The translations under genes were made by a program, and so were the position numbers. The notes under the pieces are model-generated. The model saw nothing but the letters and a program-made list of their open reading frames with translations. It did not search any database and had not been told where the DNA came from. Source: Flammeovirga sp. EKP202 (GTDB taxonomy: Bacteria > Bacteroidota > Bacteroidia > Cytophagales > Flammeovirgaceae). Taken from it: a stretch of DNA of 64,000 bases. The DNA lies in contig NZ_JACVVP010000009.1 of assembly GCF_014534745.1 (NCBI RefSeq), forward strand, positions 1 through 64,000. The letters are read 5' to 3'. Positions 34,502 to 43,710 of this stretch are shown piece after piece (the first letter of the stretch is position 1; each line of letters begins with the position of its first letter).

Positions 34502-34921
34502 ATGAGATTTTTATTAGTATTAGCTTTACTGCTAACTTTTTTTCTTAACGAATCATCAGCTCAAAACTCGAACCAAGGAAATATTGAATTATCAGGAAGC
34601 ATTGGTCCTGCATTTAGTAATGGAAAGACCACTTTTTATGGCAATGCAGAAATGAATTACTTTATGAGTAGTAATATGTCACTGACTGCAGGGTATGAGT
34701 TTTTAAATGAACGCCACTCATTAATTTTAGGTAATAGAATCTACTTTGTCCCTGACTTCCATTTCAGTATGAAAGGTGTTTTGGTTAGTCAAACGGACTT
34801 TGCCCTTGGTGGTGGATACTCCAGAGGAATTGCTGATAATATAGCCCTTCAAATCAATGGCGATTGGTATTTTGCTAGAAGGATGTTTGCTTTATCATTT
34901 GGCCTGGCTTTTAGAATATAA
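34502..34921 (+). CDS. Small outer-membrane beta-barrel-like protein
   Basis: The 139-residue protein has a signal peptide (FLLVLALLLTFFLNESSAQ) and then alternating strand-like segments such as IELSGSIGPAF, MSLTAGYEF and FALGGGYSRG. It ends FALSFGLAFRI. This fits a small beta-barrel of roughly six to eight strands. It is a single gene with its own terminator. The function is not recognised. Confidence 0.65.
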   Translation: MRFLLVLALLLTFFLNESSAQNSNQGNIELSGSIGPAFSNGKTTFYGNAEMNYFMSSNMSLTAGYEFLNERHSLILGNRIYFVPDFHFSMKGVLVSQTDFALGGGYSRGIADNIALQINGDWYFARRMFALSFGLAFRI

Positions 34922-34955
34922 AAAAAGGTGACCATTGTGTCACCTTTATTTTTTA
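34920..34955. terminator. Bidirectional terminator
   Basis: AAAAAAAGGTGAC and GTCACCTTTATTTTTT pair tightly with a six-base loop. It overlaps the end of both convergent neighbours. Confidence 0.85.
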
Positions 34956-35480
34956 TTGATCTTCTTCCGGTTCTGGGTAATCGTCCAGGGAAGTAATGAC
35001 TGGAGGTTCGTCTTCAAAAACCTCTACTTTTAGTCCATCTTCTTCCGAAAGTCTTATTTTCAGTTGATTTTCATTTTCAAAAACAAGAATCATCTCATCA
35101 TTTAGGTAGAAATCTTCCTTAATTTTTGAAAGTTTTACTTCAGTGATCGTTTCATGAAGAACGTCAGCCCAAAGATCCATTTTGATGACTCTAAAGCTTT
35201 TGATATCAATTTTACCTTGGAATTGCTCTAACAGTTTTTTTCGCTCTTCAATAATATCAAAGATAACAATTTTGATCCCGTCACTTTCCTCACCTGCAGT
35301 AAAAGTCAATCTTGTTTTATCCTCAAAACGAAGCTCTAACCAATCCAAACATTGGTATTCTTCATTGTCTTTGGCAATGTTACTCCAAACATGATAGATG
35401 ACATCATTGATTTTTGCACCTGCCAATCCTTTTAAAGTGTTGATTTCACTAGCCTGAAATTTTTGAATTTCTCCTTCCAT
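34953..35480 (-). CDS. Acidic cytosolic protein, function unknown
   Basis: The 175-residue protein lacks a signal peptide and membrane helix. It contains two similar halves, each with a strand-rich LRFEDKTRLTF- or LVFENENQLKIRL-type segment followed by an acidic stretch (EESDGIK, EEDGLK). This internal symmetry suggests a duplicated small fold. It ends in an acidic tail (DDYPEPEEDQ). It lies downstream of the leucine-rich-repeat operon but behind a terminator. No family was recognised. Confidence 0.7.
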   Translation of the reverse strand: MEGEIQKFQASEINTLKGLAGAKINDVIYHVWSNIAKDNEEYQCLDWLELRFEDKTRLTFTAGEESDGIKIVIFDIIEERKKLLEQFQGKIDIKSFRVIKMDLWADVLHETITEVKLSKIKEDFYLNDEMILVFENENQLKIRLSEEDGLKVEVFEDEPPVITSLDDYPEPEEDQ

Positions 35481-35488
35481 AATGCAAA

Positions 35489-35524
35489 GAAAAAGCCCTC
35501 TATTTTGATAACCAAATAGAGGGC
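35489..35524 (-). terminator. Terminator of the five-gene envelope operon
   Basis: GCCCTCTATTT and AAATAGAGGGC form an 11-base stem. On the minus strand it is followed by TTTTTC. It lies 27 bases after the leucine-rich-repeat gene stop. Confidence 0.82.
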
Positions 35525-35550
35525 GTATATTTTATTGAAATTGAGATCTA

Positions 35551-38148
35551 TTAGTAGAAATCTACGGTTACATTTGGCATGTTGCTTTTAAATGCATCTA
35601 CCTTTTTCTGATTCAATTTTGTTTTGTAACATTTCAAACTCTTCAGTTTTGGAAGCCCTACCAAATACTTCAAGTTGTTGACACTTGTGTTGTAACATTC
35701 AAAAGAAGTTAACTCTTTCATATTAGAAACATATGAGATGTTCTTCACTTTTACAATACCTGAAACTTTCAGTTTTTGAATCTGGTTTAGGCCATTTAGA
35801 GCATCAAATTTTGTGACAATAGTATTGGAGATATTTAGTTCCTTGATGCCTTTTAAAGTAGCAACAGGAGAGATATCTGAAATAGGAGTATTATCACAAG
35901 ATAATTTCTCCAGTGTAGAAATATTTTTGATAGGGTGAAGATCTGTAATCCTAGTGAAAGAAATATCTAGCACTTTCAATTTGTATAACATTGTTAGTGG
36001 AGAAAGATCTTTAATTACCTTATGATTACTTAAATCAATTTCCTCAATGATATTAATTTTATGAAGCTCATATTTTGTAGGTACATCTCCTTTTATTTTT
36101 GCTTGCTGATCAAAAACTTTTTGCCATTCAGCATTTAAGCCATCCCACCAAGTAGTTAATTTGTCAGTTCTAAAGATAATTTGAGCAGAACTCTCCTTTG
36201 AGAAATTGATAATAGTAGCGTCACTACATTGAGTATTATCCGCTTCTAAAGTTTTCAATGAGCTCAATTTTCTTAAAGAGGAAATTGAACTAACAGGAGT
36301 ATGATTGATTTTTAGACGAGATAATTTAGGTAATGAAGCCAACGGATCAAGATCTGTTACTTTTGTATTGTCTAAAGTGACTCTCTTCAATAATTTCAAC
36401 TCTGCCAATACTTCGATGGAATTCACATTGGTATTACTTACATTAAGAACTGATAGATTTGGACAGTTTTTTAATGGGTCCAATGAGTTGATACCCGTAT
36501 TTGAAGCATTTAATTTTTCGAGGTTGACAAGGAAACTTAAAGGCTCAAGATTTTGGATGCCGTTTGTAGTTGAAAGATCAATCTCCTTGATGTTTGCCAA
36601 TTGTTGTAATTGTTCTTTCTCAGGATTGCCTGATAAACCTGCTTGTGCCAATAAAACTTTCTTCCATACATCTGACATACCGTTCCACCATTCCTTAAGC
36701 TGGTTAGAACCGTAAACCACTAATGTATTTGGATGTTTACGCATAAACGATTGTGCAATTGAGGTATTGATACCTGTTTCATCACAATAAACTCTATCTA
36801 AGTTTTCAAGAGCATTTAAAGGAGAAAGACTATTGATTTGAGTCTTATCAGCAGATAGCGTTTTTAGAGCTTTAGTGCTACCCAATGCAGAGAGGTCACT
36901 TACATTTGTTTTGTCAATTGTTAGCTGCTCTAGGTTCGTTAACCCCATTAAAGCGTCAATTGATGTAATAGGAGTGTTTGAAATGTCCAATGAGCGAAGT
37001 GACTTGCATGAATTTAAAGCATCAATCGAAGCAATCTGTGTGTCATTAGCCCAAACTACTTTTAATTTTTCAAGTCCTTCAAGAGACGAAATATCTGAAA
37101 TAGTAGTATTGAAGCAATATAATTCTTCAAGATTCTCGAAGTTTTCAACAACAGTAATATCTTCTACTTGTGTGTCATTGATCATTAATACTTCAATATT
37201 TGTACAATAAATCAATGGGTCCAATGAGTTGATACCTGTCATCTCACATTTTAATGACTTTAAGTTGGTCAAGGTTCTGATAGGAGACAAATCATTGACA
37301 CCAGTGCCTGAAATGTTTAATTCCTCTAGACTTCTTAATTTACTCAGCGGAGCCAAATCAATGATAACTGGGTTTAAAGAAACGTCTAATTCTGTTTTTT
37401 GCAGGAAGTTTTCAAGATGTTTGAAAATACTTTCATCCAATGCTACAGTACTATCATTTTCTGTAATCATTACTGTGTCAATCACAGAAATCACTTCTCT
37501 TAATGGAATGTTGTTTTCAAGTGTAATACCATTTCCAACAATTCCTCTCCATGTGTCATCAAGTTTATTCCACCATAAAGCCATATCTTCTTTTTGGCTT
37601 AATTTGGTAGTGTAGATGGAAGCAATCTTAAGATCTAATTCTTCAGGATCAAGATTGATTTCCACAAAGCGTTCCATTGAATTTTCAAGCGTATCACCAC
37701 TTACAGTGATGCCTTCTAATTTTCTAGTGAGTGTTACTGTAAAATAAAGAACGCCTTCATTAGTAACACTATGGCTAATGTTTTCGATGATAAACTCAAA
37801 ATTAGCTTGTTTAAAAAAGAAGTCAACATCTTTTAAATAAGCCTGAGCATCTTTGTTGGATACTACTTGACGATTTGGATCTAAATCATCTTCGATTTGA
37901 GTTTTGTCAGTAGCAAAAACCTTTAAATAAGTATCATTGATAATAATACCTTTTTCTTGGTTAGTATAGTCTTCACCTGCAATATCATTGAGCATCCCTT
38001 CAAAATACATCACCAAATCTTTGGCTTCAGATTTATATTGATTGAGTTTCTCGGCAGGAATATCATTTTCTTGACCATCTTGAGCATTTACTTGTGCAGA
38101 AATACCAAAGAGCAAGAGCATTAGAAAAATAAGATACCCGTTTCGCAT
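35551..38148 (-). CDS. Secreted leucine-rich-repeat protein with three repeat blocks
   Basis: The 865-residue protein has a signal peptide (LIFLMLLLFGISAQVNAQ) and an N-terminal ~160-residue domain (FEGMLNDIAGEDYT... LKDVDFFFKQANFEFI) that seems related to the short proteins upstream. Three leucine-rich blocks of the internalin type follow (units like LTNLEQLTIDKTNVSDLSAL). Each block is preceded by a capping unit with a WW pair (ALWWNKLDDTW, LKEWWNGMSDVW, LTTWWDGLNAEW). It is probably on the cell surface or in the periplasm, binding protein partners. It is the last gene of a five-gene operon. Confidence 0.85.
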   Translation of the reverse strand: MRNGYLIFLMLLLFGISAQVNAQDGQENDIPAEKLNQYKSEAKDLVMYFEGMLNDIAGEDYTNQEKGIIINDTYLKVFATDKTQIEDDLDPNRQVVSNKDAQAYLKDVDFFFKQANFEFIIENISHSVTNEGVLYFTVTLTRKLEGITVSGDTLENSMERFVEINLDPEELDLKIASIYTTKLSQKEDMALWWNKLDDTWRGIVGNGITLENNIPLREVISVIDTVMITENDSTVALDESIFKHLENFLQKTELDVSLNPVIIDLAPLSKLRSLEELNISGTGVNDLSPIRTLTNLKSLKCEMTGINSLDPLIYCTNIEVLMINDTQVEDITVVENFENLEELYCFNTTISDISSLEGLEKLKVVWANDTQIASIDALNSCKSLRSLDISNTPITSIDALMGLTNLEQLTIDKTNVSDLSALGSTKALKTLSADKTQINSLSPLNALENLDRVYCDETGINTSIAQSFMRKHPNTLVVYGSNQLKEWWNGMSDVWKKVLLAQAGLSGNPEKEQLQQLANIKEIDLSTTNGIQNLEPLSFLVNLEKLNASNTGINSLDPLKNCPNLSVLNVSNTNVNSIEVLAELKLLKRVTLDNTKVTDLDPLASLPKLSRLKINHTPVSSISSLRKLSSLKTLEADNTQCSDATIINFSKESSAQIIFRTDKLTTWWDGLNAEWQKVFDQQAKIKGDVPTKYELHKINIIEEIDLSNHKVIKDLSPLTMLYKLKVLDISFTRITDLHPIKNISTLEKLSCDNTPISDISPVATLKGIKELNISNTIVTKFDALNGLNQIQKLKVSGIVKVKNISYVSNMKELTSFECYNTSVNNLKYLVGLPKLKSLKCYKTKLNQKKVDAFKSNMPNVTVDFY

Positions 38149-38202
38149 CTTTAATTATGGTTTACTTACTAAAAATCAACATTTAAATAATTAAGATATA
38201 GA

Positions 38203-39027
38203 TTAGTTCTTATGCAGAACATACTTTCTCATAGTTTCTATATCTTCTTCTTTCAGTGGCATTAATTGTGAAATCAACCATCCAGAGTTATAAGAATCTC
38301 TTTCAAATTTTTCAACAGTAAAATACCACCCATGAATTTGGAAAATATGAAATTTGATACTTTCAACTGTTACAAATTTCAAGTCGCCCGTTTTTATTAA
38401 ATAGAAAAGAATACTGGTATAGTCTACTTCATATCCTTTTGAAGCATAGTCTTGTACTTCCTTCTTATCTCCAAAAGCCCTATGCAAGTTCATAAAGTCA
38501 ATTTCATGACTCATTGGGTGAAGGAAGTTTCTTTTAGGGTCATTGTCGCTGAATAGTGCATTCCAGTTTTCAGAGTGAACTTTTGAAATAGCCCATTTGA
38601 AACCTAAACTATCGAGTTCTTTGACCATATACAAAGTAACGTTGACATTACGTCCATTGTATAAAAATCTTGAATTTACTTCTGCAAAATACTCACCATT
38701 ATATTTCTCAATGTATTTTGGAGATTTTGAATTGGTTACATCATCAATGAAATCATTTTTCATTTGACGAGAAATACCAGTGTTTTGCCCATCAAACAAT
38801 ATTTCAAGATAACTTTTTCGGTAAGTGTTTTCTCTAAATTTATAAGAGCCTGTAGGGTAGGGTTGTCCGTTTTTGTCTTCTTCGTTGTTGAATCGTTTCA
38901 TAAACTGCGTAAACTGTTTGGTCTCCGCATATAATTTGGACTCATCCCCTTTATAATTCCCTATTGTTTGGGAAAAACTCATTTGACAACAAACGAGTAA
39001 AAAAAATAGTGTAAATAACTTTTTCAT
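38203..39027 (-). CDS. Exported protein of the five-gene operon, function unknown
   Basis: The 274-residue protein has a signal peptide (LFTLFFLLVCCQMSFSQ). Its middle (YAETKQFTQFMKRFNNEEDK ... YIEKYNGEYFAEVNSRFLYNGRNV) follows the same helix-then-strand rhythm seen in its neighbours. A C-terminal part contains VTVESIKFHIFQIHGWYFTVE. No catalytic motif was found. The leucine-rich-repeat gene starts 54 bases downstream and an operon sibling lies 79 bases upstream, so all are likely cotranscribed. Confidence 0.72.
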   Translation of the reverse strand: MKKLFTLFFLLVCCQMSFSQTIGNYKGDESKLYAETKQFTQFMKRFNNEEDKNGQPYPTGSYKFRENTYRKSYLEILFDGQNTGISRQMKNDFIDDVTNSKSPKYIEKYNGEYFAEVNSRFLYNGRNVNVTLYMVKELDSLGFKWAISKVHSENWNALFSDNDPKRNFLHPMSHEIDFMNLHRAFGDKKEVQDYASKGYEVDYTSILFYLIKTGDLKFVTVESIKFHIFQIHGWYFTVEKFERDSYNSGWLISQLMPLKEEDIETMRKYVLHKN

Positions 39028-39106
39028 GTATATGAATAGAGCTTGATTGCTATGTTATCGTCTTAACAATATCATACCAACCAAGCTTTATTAATGCTAA
39101 TTTTTA

Positions 39107-39700
39107 TTAACCTTTTTTCGTTTCTGATACTCTGATGTCACCTAATAGTACATCCCAGAAACCAATTTCTCTACCACCGATTTGTGTTGTTTTACGCTCC
39201 ACATAGACAGTGATGTCTTTTTTAGTGATGTCTTTGTACACTAAACCGTCTTCAGTTACACCTGTAAACTTTTGGTAAATAGTGATTACCCCTACATAAC
39301 GACCATCAGGTTGTTTTTCAAGATCCGAAATATACTGAATGTCAAACCAATCGATATTGACAGACTTGTAGTTTAATTTATTTAAACGCTCTAAGTACTT
39401 ACGGATTCCAAAGTATCTCACTTGTTTCTTTCCTAACGTAGAAACACCCATTTGAGCATCTTCTACAAAAAGCTCCAAAGCTCTCTCGATTACTCTATTC
39501 GCTTCCGAGAAAGAAGTTTCTTTGTCACCAATTTTACTGATGTATTTACTTAAATCGTGTACTTTTTCAAGAGACAAAGAGTCAATGGCTGCTTTTCTTG
39601 CAGGAGGCATTGGAGGTTCCTCTTTTGGTGCATCTTGAGCAAAAGCTTGAAGTCCGATCAAGCAGAAAAATAGGATACTTAATTTTTTTATAGTATTCAT
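39107..39700 (-). CDS. Exported protein with operon-shared domain
   Basis: The 197-residue protein has a signal peptide (LSILFFCLIGLQAFAQ). Its domain begins with helices (HDLSKYISKIGDKETSFSEA, then RALELFVEDAQMGVS) and passes through IRKYLERLNKLNYKSVNIDW to strands such as YVGVITIYQKFTGV and DITVYVERK. It ends FWDVLLGDIRVSETK. I recall similar domains in other Cytophagales exported proteins but cannot name a family. The preceding gene ends two bases upstream, so translation may be coupled. Confidence 0.75.
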   Translation of the reverse strand: MNTIKKLSILFFCLIGLQAFAQDAPKEEPPMPPARKAAIDSLSLEKVHDLSKYISKIGDKETSFSEANRVIERALELFVEDAQMGVSTLGKKQVRYFGIRKYLERLNKLNYKSVNIDWFDIQYISDLEKQPDGRYVGVITIYQKFTGVTEDGLVYKDITKKDITVYVERKTTQIGGREIGFWDVLLGDIRVSETKKG

Positions 39701-39702
39701 AA

Positions 39703-40077
39703 TTATATGATTTCAATAATTTTTAAACCTGTAATCCGACCTTTGTGGTCAATACCTTCAATATCTTTCGCATTGATAATGATGCCATGTTCAGGCATTT
39801 TACTGACCCTGATCAAATATTTTCGAGGGCTGTATAACTTATCGTCTAAACTTGTTCCCAAATAGTCTACTTCCACTTTTGCTTTAGGAGCAAAAAGACT
39901 ATTAGCATAATCAATCAGACGTCCCACCTCTTTTGGAGGGGTTTTTCTATCTGAAATGTCCTCAAATATTGCGTTGAGTTTAGTGGCTAATACTTCCTTT
40001 GCACTACTTTGTGCATTACAGTAGCTTGAGATAGAGAATAGAAAAACGAAGAATAAAAGATACTGAAGAGATTTCAT
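39703..40077 (-). CDS. Short exported protein with operon-shared domain
   Basis: The 124-residue protein has a signal peptide (YLLFFVFLFSISSYCNAQ). The mature part (LNAIFEDISDRKTPPKEVGR, LIDYANSLFAPKAKVEVDYL, PRKYLIRVSKM) aligns by eye with the longer domain of the next gene: helix with Ile, Glu/Lys-rich turn, AxxLF, a V-x-V strand and R-K-Y-L. It appears to be a minimal version. Gaps of three and two bases on either side show tight clustering. Confidence 0.75.
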   Translation of the reverse strand: MKSLQYLLFFVFLFSISSYCNAQSSAKEVLATKLNAIFEDISDRKTPPKEVGRLIDYANSLFAPKAKVEVDYLGTSLDDKLYSPRKYLIRVSKMPEHGIIINAKDIEGIDHKGRITGLKIIEII

Positions 40078-40080
40078 GGA

Positions 40081-40734
40081 TTATCTTTTCTTTAAGATTA
40101 ATTCAGTGATTTTACCGTTGGCATCCTTTTTAAATTCTTTGATTTGGTCAGGATTTCGGTTAACGTCCTTAAGGTATTCTAAGTACTTTTGAGCAGTTGT
40201 AGGTTTGTCGTAGTCTACAATGTCACCATCATTATAAATTTCAATTAAAACAGGAACGTCAGGAGAAGCAAACATAGCCATTGCTTCAGTGATCATTAAG
40301 TTCCCTTCTTGAGTAGAACCTGATCCCGCAATATTATCTAATAAGTAGTAAATGTCTCTTTTCTGAGCTTCTTCCACTACTGTTTTTTGAGCTTCCTCTT
40401 TTGCTTTTTGTTCCGCTGCTAATTTCTTTTCTAAAGCTTCGCGAGACAATTGAAGATTTTTTTCCACCTGTCCAATTAATTCCTTTACTTCAGCATCTTC
40501 TAAGTTGTAAGATTTAATTTCTTCCAAACGAGCTTCATCGGCAGTCACTTCATCAAGAGTAGCATACTCTTTACCGACCATTGCTTTTAAATCAGCTTGT
40601 GCTTTGTTTGTTTTGGCTAGTAATTCTGCTTGCGCTTTCTCCTCCGCAATTTTCTTTTGGCTTTTACATCCTGTAAAAGAAATAGACACAATCAATGCCA
40701 TGATTAAGGCTGTAAAAATTGATGTTTTGTTCAT
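40081..40734 (-). CDS. Lipoprotein with coiled coil and operon-shared domain
   Basis: The 217-residue protein has a lipoprotein signal ending SFTGCKSQKK (Cys23 acylated), then a long charged coiled coil (about 30-125, AEEKAQAELLAKTNKAQADL and EALEKKLAAEQKAKEEAQK). Its C-terminal domain reads IYYLLDNIAGSGSTQEGN, ITEAMAMFASPDVPVLIEIY and AQKYLEYLKDVN. That domain parallels those of the following three genes. It heads the operon and would tether the system to a membrane. Function is unknown. Confidence 0.78.
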   Translation of the reverse strand: MNKTSIFTALIMALIVSISFTGCKSQKKIAEEKAQAELLAKTNKAQADLKAMVGKEYATLDEVTADEARLEEIKSYNLEDAEVKELIGQVEKNLQLSREALEKKLAAEQKAKEEAQKTVVEEAQKRDIYYLLDNIAGSGSTQEGNLMITEAMAMFASPDVPVLIEIYNDGDIVDYDKPTTAQKYLEYLKDVNRNPDQIKEFKKDANGKITELILKKR

Positions 40735-40991
40735 TTTAGATAATTGTTAATTATTCCTTCATTGAAATTTCAGCACAATTTATGGCTTAATTATAAATAA
40801 AAAATGATTCTGCAGAAGAAGCCATTATATTTTTCAATGATTTACAAATTTTAAGATCTTTCATTACAAAAATTGAAAATTATAACTTATCCTATAATTG
40901 TTGTCAGACATTGATTTTACTTTGTTTTTAAGTTTTGATTCAGACTGACGATCAAATATGTATTTTCAATCTTGAACTAGAGTAAACTAAA

Positions 40992-41465
40992 ATGATTATC
41001 TACATTCAAAAAATACAAACCAATTGGATGAAAAGAAGCAGAGGCTTTCCTCACTCCACCTTGAGAAATAGTGTTCCAGAAATATTGCCAATTGAGCCAA
41101 TTGATTCTACTGATACTATTGTGTTTCAGGAAACAATTTTTGAAGAGGGATGTTTTGAATCTCCAATTATTAAAAAGTCAATTGTATTGAATGAACATCA
41201 GTTAAGAGAACAACAGTTGGAAATCAATAAAACAACAGACAATACACTTGAAATTAGTTTTTGGAATCCATTGAAAATTAAAAAGAAGGTAGGGACATTA
41301 AATTACAATTCTTGGTGTCAGATTAAATCCAATTGGAGGTTTCCAATGGAATATACTTGGGGGTATAAAAAGGTGGTTTATAATATTTTTTATGGAGACC
41401 CGAATAACGTTTATGCTATTCAAAAAGCAACTATTGAGAAAGATTATCAGTCGTTATTGAGGTAA
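40992..41465 (+). CDS. Hypothetical protein
   Basis: The 157-residue frame has no signal peptide or membrane helix. The middle (HQLREQQLEINKTTDNTLEI, then SFWNPLKIKKKVG) and end (FPMEYTWGYKKVVYNIFYGD) have a mixed, protein-like composition, with Trp and Tyr enriched toward the C terminus. It may start 36 bases later at an in-frame ATG (41028). It is divergent from the five-gene operon. No family was recognised. Confidence 0.55.
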   Translation: MIIYIQKIQTNWMKRSRGFPHSTLRNSVPEILPIEPIDSTDTIVFQETIFEEGCFESPIIKKSIVLNEHQLREQQLEINKTTDNTLEISFWNPLKIKKKVGTLNYNSWCQIKSNWRFPMEYTWGYKKVVYNIFYGDPNNVYAIQKATIEKDYQSLLR

Positions 41466-41761
41466 CTAGTTCAAGAAATGAGTTTACATTGATACTAGAT
41501 AGATAAAAGTGGTAGTGTTAATTTAATTGTGAGCAAAGGAAGTACACTTCTGAGTGTTATAGGTAATAGTTATTTATTTTTCACTTCAAAAGAAACATAA
41601 GACCTCAAAAATAAGCTTGAAATATTTATAATTGAATTAGAAGTTTGGCACTAATATTATTGCTACTTAAGTTGAAAACTCGTTGAAAGTATAGCGATGT
41701 GAAAATTCTTATTATCAAATAATTACAATATTTTTCTATTCAAAATTCTAAAAACCAAACT

Positions 41762-43612
41762 ATGAAACAAGCTTTTATTTTGTCTATCATTCTTTTATTT
41801 ACGACAAACATTTTTGGTCAAGTTCTAAAATTTGAAAATTCAGCATATAAATTTTATAATAGTTCTATTAGTGCATCAATAATAAAAAAAGTTCAATTGA
41901 TTTACTATCAGGGAAGTAATTCAAGTGGAGAAACTGGTTTGTATGAACTTAATATTGGTGATGAGGCTTTTGAAATTAAACCGTTAGATTATTATACGTT
42001 AAAAAATCACCTTTCACAATCTACTAATGATTCAATTAATTCTTTGGAAGATTTAGAGATAATTAAACTCTATAATGAATTAACTAAAGTAGAAATGAAT
42101 GACCAACCTGTTGCTGGAGAATTTTATGTTAAAGATAAAATAGAAATAGACTTTGGGGGAGAGAAAGTAGAATTTAAAATAGATAATTTTACATTTGAAA
42201 TTAATGATGATCAGATAATCAATGCAAGATTAAAGGTTGAAATAAATGATACACTTAAAAAAACATTATCAATTCTAGAACAAAAGATATTAGAAATCAT
42301 AAAAGACAAATATTCAAAATATGACTCTTTACTATTAGAATTAAATAAATTACAAGTACAATCGAAAAAAGGAAAAAAGGGAAATAATAAAAGTGATATA
42401 ACTTCTCTTGAACAACAAATTAAGATATTAAAAGATGATGGTAATGGTAATATTGCTTGTGAAAAACCTAAGAGAAAAGAAAGTACTGGTGAGATAATAC
42501 AATACCAAAACTATCTTAAGGAAATTGATATAATTCAAAAATCAATAGAGATGGAAAACTTAGTTTTTGAAAATAAGTATCCATTATCATTTTCCACCAA
42601 GAAAGATTATGGACGCTTGAAAATAATGTCTTTATACTTAACTCAAGATATTGAAATTTCTTTGGATGCTGTAATAGATTATAATCCTGTTTTTATGCCT
42701 TTTAGATCAAACTATGCACCTCTAGCAGGGACATATGTTAAAAAGCCAGGTAAACATTATTTGTTAAAAGAGAAAACATCAAATTTGTTTAAGATCAAGG
42801 TATTCACTGATGTAAATGCTGTTGTAGGAAATAACCCAGTGGGTGCCGTTCAATTGGAATTAGAAAAAGATATTCCTTTATATTCAACTGTTTTTCCAAA
42901 AGAGCATTTCTATATTATGAGTTTAGAGGAAGTGACACCTTACTTTAAGTGGATTGACTTGGGTTCATCAACAAAAAGCACCGACTTTATTTTAAACGGT
43001 GTTGTAAAGTCGAATAATTCAACAACGTATTATACTGATGTGATTAGCTTTAAACAAAATACCAAATATTCAGTTGGTGCAAAAATTAATCTAGCAAGTT
43101 TCACAATGCCTGCACTTAAATTGAAAGTTTCAGGTTTGTACAGCTCTCAATTTGATTATTTTGAAGCTAATGGAAATAAATATTCTCAAAATGATGATGG
43201 AGAATTATCTATTATACCTAATGATTATAAAGAAGTTAAAGCATCAGCATTTCAACATTCATTAATAGGTAAAGTTTTGTATATGAATGATGAAAGATGG
43301 AATGTAGAAATGTTTGCTCAATATTCATTATATAATTTAAGGAGTGATGAGTTATATTTTGTAGATGGGAGAGAAAGAAATAATACTCATACAGCAATAG
43401 ATGAATTAGAAAGCATAACTACTAAAAAATCATTTTTATTTAAATCAGGTATGAATGTGAATCTTCATTTAAATGCAGATAATAATTTTTTTGTGAAATA
43501 CTTCTACACATTCGATGCTGACTATAATAATAATAATTTTCATAGAATTTTAGTAGGTTACAGTAAAAACTTGAAGTTTGATAGAAGTAAAATTGAAGGT
43601 AAGAAAAAATAA
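41762..43612 (+). CDS. Large exported protein, possible outer-membrane barrel end
   Basis: The 616-residue protein starts with a signal peptide (AFILSIILLFTTNIFGQ). Residues about 170-260 form a charged coiled coil with a lysine-rich stretch (KKGKKGNNK). The last ~250 residues alternate like beta-barrel strands (KYSVGAKINLASFTMPALKL, NVEMFAQYSLYNL, FFVKYFYTFDADY). A barrel with a periplasmic stalk is plausible. The DNA looks even more AT-rich than its surroundings, hinting at acquisition. It is not recognised. Confidence 0.68.
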   Translation: MKQAFILSIILLFTTNIFGQVLKFENSAYKFYNSSISASIIKKVQLIYYQGSNSSGETGLYELNIGDEAFEIKPLDYYTLKNHLSQSTNDSINSLEDLEIIKLYNELTKVEMNDQPVAGEFYVKDKIEIDFGGEKVEFKIDNFTFEINDDQIINARLKVEINDTLKKTLSILEQKILEIIKDKYSKYDSLLLELNKLQVQSKKGKKGNNKSDITSLEQQIKILKDDGNGNIACEKPKRKESTGEIIQYQNYLKEIDIIQKSIEMENLVFENKYPLSFSTKKDYGRLKIMSLYLTQDIEISLDAVIDYNPVFMPFRSNYAPLAGTYVKKPGKHYLLKEKTSNLFKIKVFTDVNAVVGNNPVGAVQLELEKDIPLYSTVFPKEHFYIMSLEEVTPYFKWIDLGSSTKSTDFILNGVVKSNNSTTYYTDVISFKQNTKYSVGAKINLASFTMPALKLKVSGLYSSQFDYFEANGNKYSQNDDGELSIIPNDYKEVKASAFQHSLIGKVLYMNDERWNVEMFAQYSLYNLRSDELYFVDGRERNNTHTAIDELESITTKKSFLFKSGMNVNLHLNADNNFFVKYFYTFDADYNNNNFHRILVGYSKNLKFDRSKIEGKKK

Positions 43613-43710
43613 ATAGTTGAAAAGGTTTTTCAAACCATTCAACCTAATTCACTGTCAGAATAATAGATAAGCAAATAAATGTATAAAACTAAACCCTATT
43701 TTACTCTTAA

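Noticed and set aside
36305-37615. Several long plus-strand frames antisense to the leucine-rich-repeat gene
   Set aside because: They arise from the repetitive codon pattern of the repeats; no independent start, signal peptide or family match is visible.
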